A DNA stretch of 12,650 nt from Firmicutes bacterium CAG:460 (GTDB taxonomy: Bacteria > Bacillota_I > Bacilli_A > RF39 > UBA660): assembly GCA_000437355.1 (NCBI GenBank), contig FR899771.1, forward strand, positions 9,654 to 22,303, given 5' to 3'. Made by a program: the position numbers and the translations under genes. The notes under the pieces are model-generated. The model had not been told where the DNA came from. It searched no databases and worked only from the letters and a program-made list of their open reading frames with translations. Shown piece by piece: positions 6,591 to 12,550 of this stretch; the first letter of the stretch is position 1, and the number at the start of each line of letters is the position of its first letter.

Positions 6591-7857
6591 ATGTTTCTAT
6601 TACTTCAGTTGGTGTTTTTCCAATAAAGGCATTTTTAAGTTCTATTTCATCTTCACCGATATCATCATCAACATCAATAACACGAAGTATTTCATCAACA
6701 CTAGTTAAGCCAGCAACAACTTTTTCAAGACCATCTTCAAGTAAGCTTGTTACATCTGATTTTTTATATACTAAATGTCTTAATTCACTTTTCTTAACAT
6801 TATTAGTAATAGCATCTCTGATATTTTGATTTATTTCTAGAACTTCATGTAAAGCAATACGTCCAGAATAACCATTAATACATTCACTACATCCACAAGG
6901 AGTGTATACTTCATTAATTTCTTTATGTAATACTTTTTCAAATAATACCTTTTCATAATGAGTAGTAGGTCTACTTTGACGACATTTTGGACATAATCTT
7001 TTAACAAGTCTTTGAGAAATAATACCTGATAAAGCACTTCCTAATAAGTAACGTTCAACTTCCATATCTAGTAATCTTTCAATTGTATTTAAAGAATTAT
7101 TGGTGTGGATTGTTGATAGTACTAAGTGACCAGTGATTGATGCACGAACTGCAATACGAGCTGTTTCACTATCACGAATTTCCCCAATCATTATGATATC
7201 TGGGTCTTGACGAAGAATACTTCTTAAGGTTGTTCCGAATGTTAAACCAATATCACTCATTACTTGAACTTGATTTATTCCTTCAATTTTCATTTCCACC
7301 GGGTCTTCAACAGTTATTATATTTTTAGATACAGTATTAAGTATTTGTAACATACTATATACAGTTGTTGATTTACCTGAACCAGTTGCTCCAGCTACTA
7401 AGATAATACCATTTGGAACTTTTATTAATTTATTTATTTTAGCTAGATTTTTTTCAGATAAGCCAAGATTTTCTAAGCCAGCTGATGACATTGTATAATT
7501 AAGAATACGAATAACTATTTTTTCCCCATCAACAATAGGTAGAGAAGATACACGTAAGTCCAAATCAATTTGGTCAGATAAGTTTTTAATAGCTCCATCT
7601 TGAGGAAGTCGTGACTCTGTAATATTCATACCACTAATAATTTTTATTCTTGTTAAAAGGTTTTTCTTTACAAATGCCGGTACTTTGGCGTATTCTAATA
7701 ATTCCCCATCAATTCTAATGCGGACATTAAGGTAATCTTCAGTTGGGTCAAAATGAATATCTGATGCTTTTTTATTTATAGCATCAATAATCATTTCATT
7801 GACGATATCAACAACAGGTTTATTTTCATAGTCAAAATCTCTAAACATCTGTATCAC
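6586..7857 (-). CDS. PilB/GspE-family secretion/pilus assembly ATPase
   Basis: This cytoplasmic hexameric ATPase powers pilin polymerisation at the membrane platform. Over 423 residues it shows KASDIHFDP (30-38) and RIRIDGEL (46-53) of the N2 domain, Walker A GATGSGKST (156-164), Asp box VEDPVE (183-188), Walker B DPDIIMIGEIRD (218-229), and His box TGHLVLSTIHTNNS (242-255). A zinc-binding set C289-x2-C292 and C323-x2-C326 follows, with an extra Cys321. The zinc motif favours a PilB/GspE type. The N1 domain of full PilB/GspE (about 500-570 aa) is missing, while an acidic C-terminal extension follows about residue 390 (VDVDDDIGEDEIE). The start is GTG 7855-7857 with AGGA 5 bases upstream; ATG at residue 4 is possible. 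It sits alone, convergent with the prepilin gene that it probably serves. Confidence 0.94.
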   Translation of the reverse strand: MIQMFRDFDYENKPVVDIVNEMIIDAINKKASDIHFDPTEDYLNVRIRIDGELLEYAKVPAFVKKNLLTRIKIISGMNITESRLPQDGAIKNLSDQIDLDLRVSSLPIVDGEKIVIRILNYTMSSAGLENLGLSEKNLAKINKLIKVPNGIILVAGATGSGKSTTVYSMLQILNTVSKNIITVEDPVEMKIEGINQVQVMSDIGLTFGTTLRSILRQDPDIIMIGEIRDSETARIAVRASITGHLVLSTIHTNNSLNTIERLLDMEVERYLLGSALSGIISQRLVKRLCPKCRQSRPTTHYEKVLFEKVLHKEINEVYTPCGCSECINGYSGRIALHEVLEINQNIRDAITNNVKKSELRHLVYKKSDVTSLLEDGLEKVVAGLTSVDEILRVIDVDDDIGEDEIELKNAFIGKTPTEVIETL

Positions 7858-7879
7858 ACAATTCCTTTATTCTTTTAAT

Positions 7880-7908
7880 ATTATAACACGTATTAATTAA
7901 TTCTACAA
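7880..7908 (-). promoter_or_regulatory. Promoter of the pilus ATPase gene
   Basis: Read on the minus strand: TTGTAG (7908-7903), a 17-base spacer, and TATAAT (7885-7880) with the extended TGT in front. It places the start about 15 bases before the GTG codon. It is divergent from the promoter at 7948-7977. Confidence 0.65.
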
Positions 7909-7947
7909 TTAAATTTTTAAATATTTTAAAAAATTTTTAGGTGATGT

Positions 7948-7977
7948 TTGACATAACAATTAAATATATGGTAAAAT
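7948..7977 (+). promoter_or_regulatory. Strong promoter of the unknown gene at 8015
   Basis: Consensus TTGACA (7948-7953), an 18-base spacer, and TAAAAT (7972-7977) with the extended TGG in front. The sequence upstream (7907-7938) is almost pure A/T, as in UP elements. The leader is about 30 bases and includes AGGAAGAGAA (7991-8000), too far from the ATG to be its SD. Confidence 0.75.
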
Positions 7978-8014
7978 AGTATCTTCTTTTAGGAAGAGAA
8001 AGTTTTGTGATTTT

Positions 8015-8569
8015 ATGAAAAAACAAGAAGAACAAAAACATTTTTTAAGTTTAATGGCTAGAATTGGTGATTATATATTTATAGATATATCTAAACTTGA
8101 TATTGCAAATGGTTATAATCCAACAACATTATCAGATATAGATTCTTTTACAATGCATTTTTCTACTTATGAAATTATAAATTCTATTAAAAGAGCTAAT
8201 TTAGCTATTGATAGATATATAAATGGTTCTTTAGTAATTGAAGATAATCAAAAACATAACCCTATTAAAGTAATTGATAAAGATTTTTATAATGGATTTA
8301 GAATAGATTTATATTTAAGTGAAAAAATGAAAAATAAAATGGAAATAAATAATATTTTAAATAAATTTAGAAGTATATGTAAAGATGAAGTAATTGAAGA
8401 GTCTTTTATAAAAAGTATTAAAAGTAATAATTTAGATTTAGCTGTTGATATTTTATTTAATTTACCATACTTAACTTTAAGAAAATTTATTGTTTATTTA
8501 ATAGAAAATCGTAATAAAGAATTAGAAATACAAAAAATACAAGAAAGAATTAGAGATAAAACAACATAA
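8015..8569 (+). CDS. Hypothetical protein, family not recognised
   Basis: I do not recognise this 184-residue protein. It has no signal peptide or membrane segment, and is charged and Lys/Ile/Asn-rich. The first part is mixed alpha/beta (GDYIFIDISKLDIANGY near 18-34, then YEIINSIKRANLAIDRYING near 52-71). The last third is helical, with LDLAVDILFNLPYLTLRKF and a charged Lys/Glu/Arg end (ELEIQKIQERIRDK) that may be a short coiled coil. It is probably cytosolic. Only GTGA (8006-8009) serves as SD, 5 bases before the ATG. It is monocistronic: a strong promoter lies upstream and the terminator stem begins inside its last codons. Position beside the pilus ATPase does not prove a link, as the two genes are divergent. 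Confidence 0.75.
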   Translation: MKKQEEQKHFLSLMARIGDYIFIDISKLDIANGYNPTTLSDIDSFTMHFSTYEIINSIKRANLAIDRYINGSLVIEDNQKHNPIKVIDKDFYNGFRIDLYLSEKMKNKMEINNILNKFRSICKDEVIEESFIKSIKSNNLDLAVDILFNLPYLTLRKFIVYLIENRNKELEIQKIQERIRDKTT

Positions 8570-8585
8570 AAAAGTTGTTTTTTTT
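8558..8585 (+). terminator. Terminator overlapping the end of the unknown gene
   Basis: AAAACAAC (8558-8565) pairs with GTTGTTTT (8574-8581) around ATAAAAAA, which contains the stop codon, followed by more T to 8585. The last two Thr codons are part of the stem. Confidence 0.8.
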
Positions 8586-8604
8586 GACTATTTTGTATTA
8601 TAAT
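8575..8604 (+). promoter_or_regulatory. Possible promoter of the AI-2E family gene
   Basis: A perfect TATAAT (8599-8604) lies 21 bases before the ATG at 8626. The best -35 at 18-base spacing is TTGTTT (8575-8580), inside the preceding terminator's 3' arm; TTGACT (8584-8589) is too close. The -10 is convincing, the -35 is not. Confidence 0.45.
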
Positions 8605-8625
8605 ATTATTAGGGATGTGGTAATC

Positions 8626-9777
8626 ATGTTTAAAAAGAAGAATGAAATAGATACTGGTGGCTTAAATGAAATAATTTATTTAAGTAAGAATATTTTAAAA
8701 TTACTATTTATTATTTTAATAATAGGTATTGTTTTAGCTGGTACAATTCTTTTGAAAGAACTTGGTGCTTTTAAATTTATTGGAGGGGTTTTAAGTGTTT
8801 TAGCACCACTTTTTATTGGATTTGTTGTAGCATGGTTATTTGCACCATTAGTAGATAAACTTACTAAAAAAGGTATGTCAAGAATACTTGCATCAATGAT
8901 TGTTTATGTAGTATTTATTGCATTTTTATTAGTGTTCTTTAGAATATTTATTCCGATTATTTATAATGAATTAAATGAATTAATTAAAACATTACCTAGT
9001 ATATTAAGTAAGATAACTGATTTTATAAATAATATATTTGATAAATTAGATACTGATGCCTTTGATATGGAAGCTGTTAAAACTAATATTTTAGATGCAA
9101 TTACAATGTATGGAACTAATATTTCAAGTAATTTACCAACTACAATTGTTAGTATTATGTCAAATTTAGTTAGTGGTTTAGGTACAATTTTCTTTGGTTT
9201 AATTATTGGTTTATACATGTTATTTGATTTTGATAATGTTACAAATTTACTTCTTAAGGTTATACCTACAAAACATCAAGTTGAAGTGGCATCATTAGTG
9301 GAAAAGATTGGTTTTGAAGTTAGAAAATGTGTTAATGGAACTTTGTTAGTTGCTTGTATGGTATTTGTTTGTGATACAATTGGTTTTAGTATTATTGGTT
9401 TAAAATCAGCTTTATTATTTGGTTTGTTCTGTGGTATTACTGATTTAATTCCATATATTGGTCCATATTTAGGTACTGCAGTGGCAACAGTTGTTGGTCT
9501 TACCCAAAGTCCTTTAATAGGTCTTGGTGTATTTATCATAGCTTGCGTTGTTCAACTTGTTGAGTCTTATGTGTTACAACCAATTGTAATGAGTAAAGCT
9601 ACTAATTTACATCCAGTTATAATTATTTGTGGTCTACTTATTTTTGGGCACTTCTTTGGTATAGTAGGTATGATTTTAGCAACACCGATTATGTCTGTTA
9701 TTAAAGTTATATTTGAATTTATTATAGAAAAATTTAAGTTATTTGAAAGAAATATTGATGAAGAAAAAGCGCTGTGA
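8626..9777 (+). CDS. AI-2E family transporter (PerM/YdiK/YtvI type)
   Basis: This is a 383-residue polytopic membrane protein of the AI-2E/PerM superfamily, whose members export small molecules or ions; the substrate here is unknown and autoinducer-2 should not be assumed. Hydrophobic segments lie at about 25-43, 51-73, 88-111, 185-202, 238-256, 260-282, 284-291, 296-315 and 329-366, with a soluble loop at about 112-180. Family hallmarks are DLIPYIGPYLG (273-283), ESYVLQPIVMS (313-323), HPVIIICGLLIFG (329-341) and GIVGMILATPIMS (345-357). Length is usual (about 340-400). ATG 8626 is preferred over an upstream in-frame start at 8575 because that falls in the terminator and precedes the -10; GATGTGG precedes 8626. 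The gene ends with TGA. Confidence 0.9.
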   Translation: MFKKKNEIDTGGLNEIIYLSKNILKLLFIILIIGIVLAGTILLKELGAFKFIGGVLSVLAPLFIGFVVAWLFAPLVDKLTKKGMSRILASMIVYVVFIAFLLVFFRIFIPIIYNELNELIKTLPSILSKITDFINNIFDKLDTDAFDMEAVKTNILDAITMYGTNISSNLPTTIVSIMSNLVSGLGTIFFGLIIGLYMLFDFDNVTNLLLKVIPTKHQVEVASLVEKIGFEVRKCVNGTLLVACMVFVCDTIGFSIIGLKSALLFGLFCGITDLIPYIGPYLGTAVATVVGLTQSPLIGLGVFIIACVVQLVESYVLQPIVMSKATNLHPVIIICGLLIFGHFFGIVGMILATPIMSVIKVIFEFIIEKFKLFERNIDEEKAL

Positions 9778-9852
9778 TAACATATTGCTTTTAATGTTTT
9801 CTTACTATAAAGGGTTTTACCAAACATAAGTAAAATTGATGGTCAAATACAC

Positions 9853-9881
9853 TTGACAAGAGGTAAAATTATGTGTATATT
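9853..9881 (+). promoter_or_regulatory. Promoter of the T-box / kinase / alaS operon
   Basis: Consensus TTGACA (9853-9858), a 17-base spacer and TATATT (9876-9881). Start near 9888, exactly where the T-box stem I begins. Confidence 0.8.
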
Positions 9882-9887
9882 AATAAA

Positions 9888-10075
9888 TGTAATCGTTGAT
9901 GTGAGATGTTATTTGAAAAGTTCTTATAGAAAGTTAGTGGTTGATGGAAACTAATAGAAAGTTTAAATAATTGCTACTTACAGAGATTAATCGGGTTATT
10001 CCGTTATCAAAATTAAGTTAATTAAAGGATGGTACCGTCTTAAAAGACTCCTTTTGGACCATTCTTTTTTGTTTT
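9888..10075 (+). promoter_or_regulatory. tRNA-Ala T-box riboswitch (transcriptional)
   Basis: This leader senses uncharged tRNA-Ala and lets transcription continue into the kinase and alaS genes. Stem I closes by TGTAA (9888-9892) with TTACA (9978-9982). The apical arm TTAGT (9934-9938)/ACTAA (9950-9954) carries the typical GGTTGATGG loop. The specifier is GCT (9973-9975, Ala) followed by A. A stem III-like hairpin is CGG (9992-9994)/CCG (10001-10003). The antiterminator is canonical: AAAGGA (10024-10029), the 7-base bulge TGGTACC (10030-10036), GTCTT/AAGAC (10037-10041/10044-10048), then TCCTTT (10049-10054). Bulge UGGU matches the ACCA end of a tRNA with discriminator A, as in tRNA-Ala. The stretch 9778-9852 before it holds only a weak hairpin. 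Confidence 0.95.
10026..10075 (+). terminator. T-box terminator
   Basis: AGGATGGT (10026-10033) pairs with ACCATTCT (10058-10065), enclosing the GTCTT/AAGAC hairpin, followed by a T run. It shares its 5' arm with the antiterminator, so the two are mutually exclusive. Confidence 0.9.
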
Positions 10076-10092
10076 AGAAAGGATTTGATTTT

Positions 10093-10617
10093 ATGAAAAT
10101 ATTTGTTATTGGGGGAAAAAGTGGTAGCGGTAAAAATGAAGTTGCCAAAATGGTTAATGAGTTTTATATTTATAAATTAAAAAAATGTGTTACAACAGAA
10201 TTTAGTAAATATATTAAATTATTTGCAAAAGAACTTACTGACTGGGATGGAATAAGTCAAAATAAACCTAGAAGATTTTTACAAGAATTTGGGGCGAAAG
10301 TTAGAAGTTATGATGAAAGATTTTTAACTAAGAGAATGATTGAAGACATTTCACTTTATGAAGGTTTTGCTGATGTAGTAATAATTAGTGATGCAAGAAT
10401 GCCTTTGGAATTCGAAGATATGAAAGAGAATTTCGATGATGTAACAAGTATTTTAGTGATAAATAATTTTGCCCCGAGTAAACTTTCTATTGAAGAACAA
10501 AGTGATATTACAGAACGAGCACTAGAAAATTATGATGAATTTGATTATATTATTGCAAATGATGATTTAGCTAAAACCAAAGAAAAAGTATTTAAAATAT
10601 TGGAGGAATTAGAATGA
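10093..10617 (+). CDS. P-loop kinase-like protein (dNMP kinase/adenylate kinase-type fold)
   Basis: This 174-residue P-loop NTPase is probably a small-molecule or nucleotide kinase. Walker A is GKSGSGKN (8-15); the usual Ser/Thr after Lys14 is Asn, much as phage deoxynucleotide monophosphate kinases have GKD. Other pieces recall that fold: TTEFSKYIKLFAKEL, RRFLQEFGAKVR (helix with Arg before the LID), DVVIISDARMPLEFEDMKE (Walker-B-like strand and DxR), and a C-terminal DITERALENYDEFDYIIAND. By eye it aligns loosely with T4 dNMP kinase; phosphomevalonate-kinase-like or other substrates are possible. The SD AAAGGA (10078-10083) is 9 bases upstream. It is the first gene after the tRNA-Ala T-box and overlaps alaS by ATGA, so it is coupled to AlaRS expression; why is unknown. 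Confidence 0.7.
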   Translation: MKIFVIGGKSGSGKNEVAKMVNEFYIYKLKKCVTTEFSKYIKLFAKELTDWDGISQNKPRRFLQEFGAKVRSYDERFLTKRMIEDISLYEGFADVVIISDARMPLEFEDMKENFDDVTSILVINNFAPSKLSIEEQSDITERALENYDEFDYIIANDDLAKTKEKVFKILEELE

Positions 10618-12350
10618 ATATAAAAGATTTATTTATTAACTTTTTTATAAGTAAAGGACATAAACAAATACCTAGTGCACCGGTGGTTCCTGAGAATGAC
10701 CCATCTGTATTATTTAATACTGCTGGTATGCAACCTTTAATACCATATTTAATGGGAGAACCCCATCCTTATGGAACAAGATTATGTGATTATCAAAAAT
10801 GTATAAGAACTAATGACTTAGATGCTATCGGAGATACAACCCATCATACTTTTTTTGAAATGTTAGGTAATTGGTCTTTAGGGGATTATTTCAAAGATGA
10901 AAGTATTTCTTGGAGTTTTGAATTTTTAACAGAACATTTAAACATACCGGTGGAAAGACTTGCTGTGACAGTTTTTGCTGGTAATGATTTAATTCCATTT
11001 GATGAAGTAAGTTATAATAAATGGCTTAGTTTAGGAATAAAAAAAGAAAGAATTGCAAAGACTGTGGAAGATAATTTCTGGATAGCTGGAGCATCTGGTC
11101 CTTGTGGTCCTGATACAGAAATATTTTACTTTAGAAGTAATGATGAAATACCAGAAAACTTTGACCCAGAAGATGAACGTTGGGTGGAAATTTGGAATAA
11201 TGTATTTATGCAATATTTTAAAGATGAAGCTGGTAATGTAACAGAACTTCCTAAGAAAAATGTTGATACAGGAATGGGTGTTGAAAGAGTTACTGCAATC
11301 CTTGAAAGTGTAAATGATAATTATAAATCAAGTATATGGAGTGATGTAATTGATTTAATAAGTAATATTTCTAATTTACCATATGAAGGTAATGAAGAAA
11401 GTATGAGAATTATTGCTGACCACATTAGAACTGCTGTATTTATTAGTGCAGACCCAGCAGGTATAAAACCAAGTAATACTGACCAAGGGTATATTTTAAG
11501 AAGATTAATAAGAAGAGCAATAAGACACGCTAAGAAATTAAATATTGATATAAATAGTAATTGGGAAGAACAAATAGCTAGATTACTTATTTCTAAATAT
11601 AAAAAGTATTATAGTGAACTTGATAGTAATGAAGTTGTTGTCTTAGAAGTTTTGAAAAATGAAAAAGAAAAATTTAATAGAACTTTAGAAAAAGGTTTAA
11701 GAGAATTTGCTAAAGTAAGTAATAAAGATATTGATGGAGATGTAGCATTTCATTTATATGATACTTATGGTTTTCCAATTGAGTTAACTGAAGAACTTGC
11801 TCATGATGCTGGAATAAATGTTGATGTTAAAGGCTTTGAAGAAAAATTTAAGGCTCATCAAGAGTTGTCAAGAACTGCATCTGCTGGAAAATTTAAAGGT
11901 GGTCTTGCTGGAAATAGTGAGATAGAAACTAAATATCATACTGCAACTCATTTACTAAATGCTGCTTTAAAAGTTGTTGTTGGACCAGATGTTCACCAAA
12001 AAGGAAGTAATATTACTGATGAGAGAATGCGTTTTGACTTTAGCTGTGACCATAAACTAAGTGATGAAGAAAAACAAAAAACTGAAGATTTAGTAAATTT
12101 ATGGATTAGTGAAGGTTTAGATGTTCGTGCTCAGGAAATGGCTAAAGAAGATGCTATTAAAAGTGGGGCAGAATGTATGTTTATTGAAAAATATCCAGAT
12201 ATAGTTACTGTTTATTCTATTGGTGATGTTTCTAAAGAGTTATGTGGTGGCCCACATGTTAAAAATACTAGTGAACTAGGACATTTTAAGATAAAAAAAG
12301 AAGAAGCTTCTAGTGCTGGTGTTAGAAGAATTAAAGCAATTTTAGAATAA
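10614..12350 (+). CDS. alaS: Short-form alanyl-tRNA synthetase
   Basis: AlaRS charges tRNA-Ala and hydrolyses mischarged Ser/Gly-tRNA-Ala. This one has 578 residues instead of the usual ~870. The class II aminoacylation domain is intact: FNTAGMQPLIPYLMG (34-48), QKCIRTNDLDAIG (61-73), motif 2 THHTFFEMLGNWSLGDYF (76-93), and motif 3 TGMGVERVTAILE (219-231). A helical tRNA-recognition region follows to about 415. The editing domain starts at HTATH (442-446) with zinc ligands His442, His446, Cys544 (CGGPH) and His548, and the protein ends at AGVRRIKAILE. The beta-barrel linker before the editing domain and the whole coiled-coil/DHHA1 C-Ala domain are missing. The end is clean, not a frameshift, and resembles the compact AlaRS seen in some CPR bacteria (from memory). 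SD GGAGGA (10602-10607) lies in the kinase gene. Confidence 0.95.
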   Translation: MNIKDLFINFFISKGHKQIPSAPVVPENDPSVLFNTAGMQPLIPYLMGEPHPYGTRLCDYQKCIRTNDLDAIGDTTHHTFFEMLGNWSLGDYFKDESISWSFEFLTEHLNIPVERLAVTVFAGNDLIPFDEVSYNKWLSLGIKKERIAKTVEDNFWIAGASGPCGPDTEIFYFRSNDEIPENFDPEDERWVEIWNNVFMQYFKDEAGNVTELPKKNVDTGMGVERVTAILESVNDNYKSSIWSDVIDLISNISNLPYEGNEESMRIIADHIRTAVFISADPAGIKPSNTDQGYILRRLIRRAIRHAKKLNIDINSNWEEQIARLLISKYKKYYSELDSNEVVVLEVLKNEKEKFNRTLEKGLREFAKVSNKDIDGDVAFHLYDTYGFPIELTEELAHDAGINVDVKGFEEKFKAHQELSRTASAGKFKGGLAGNSEIETKYHTATHLLNAALKVVVGPDVHQKGSNITDERMRFDFSCDHKLSDEEKQKTEDLVNLWISEGLDVRAQEMAKEDAIKSGAECMFIEKYPDIVTVYSIGDVSKELCGGPHVKNTSELGHFKIKKEEASSAGVRRIKAILE

Positions 12351-12354
12351 AGTA

Positions 12355-12383
12355 TTGATATTTATATAAAATTTGCTTATAAT
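12355..12383 (+). promoter_or_regulatory. Near-consensus promoter for a small RNA
   Basis: TTGATA (12355-12360), a 17-base spacer, and a perfect TATAAT (12378-12383). It begins 5 bases after the alaS stop and points away from it. Start expected near 12390. Confidence 0.75.
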
Positions 12384-12389
12384 ATAAAT

Positions 12390-12477
12390 GTAAGGTTACC
12401 CAGGAAATGGGTAGTGCCCACAAAAATATGACTTTTGAAAATGACACTACGCTCAAATAATGACTAGTGTCTTTTTT
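12390..12477 (+). ncRNA. Candidate ~88-nt small RNA or attenuator leader
   Basis: A short transcription unit is bounded by a near-consensus promoter and a terminator, with no recognised RNA family. TACCCA (12397-12402) can pair with TGGGTA (12408-12413) around GGAAA. GTAGTG (12411-12416) can instead pair with CACTAC (12445-12450), and CACTA is also the 5' arm of the terminator. The RNA can therefore fold in two exclusive ways, as in an attenuator, though no plus-strand target gene is visible before the window ends. A 17-codon ORF (ATG 12407 to TAA 12458-12460) runs through it; AAGG at 12392-12395 is its only possible SD. It could equally be a free-standing sRNA. It is not SRP RNA, 6S or tmRNA by visible motifs. 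Confidence 0.5.
12443..12477 (+). terminator. Terminator of the small RNA (and of alaS)
   Basis: GACACTA (12443-12449) pairs exactly with TAGTGTC (12465-12471) around a 15-base loop, followed by six T (12472-12477). It is also the first terminator after alaS. Confidence 0.8.
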
Positions 12478-12478
12478 C

Positions 12479-12550
12479 CTATATTAGTTTTAACATTACA
12501 ATTATTAATAGGATTATAATTAATAAAAGAGTATTTTTATTTTCGTTCAT
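12479..12550 (-). CDS. Possible 23-residue hydrophobic peptide
   Basis: A minus-strand ORF starts with a polar MNENKNT and continues as an unbroken run of Leu/Ile/Val/Met with one late Lys, long enough to span a membrane once. SD AGGGGGT lies 6 bases before the ATG (plus coordinates 12557-12563) and is good with one G-U pair. It lies tail-to-tail with the small RNA. It resembles small single-helix membrane peptides or type I toxins only in shape. No promoter is visible in the 100 bases upstream, and A/T-rich DNA easily gives Ile/Leu runs by chance. Confidence 0.35.
   Translation of the reverse strand: MNENKNTLLLIIILLIIVMLKLI

Noticed and set aside
8575..8625. Upstream start of the AI-2E family protein
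   Set aside because: It falls in the previous terminator and before the TATAAT; ATG 8626 gives a normal family N-terminus.
9779..9803. Weak hairpin AACAT/ATGTT after the AI-2E gene
   Set aside because: Only 5 A/T-rich pairs and a broken T run; not a convincing terminator.
12390..12477. Small SRP (4.5S) RNA at the alaS downstream locus
   Set aside because: Size fits, but the conserved apical GGAAG/AGCA internal-loop motif of SRP RNA is absent.
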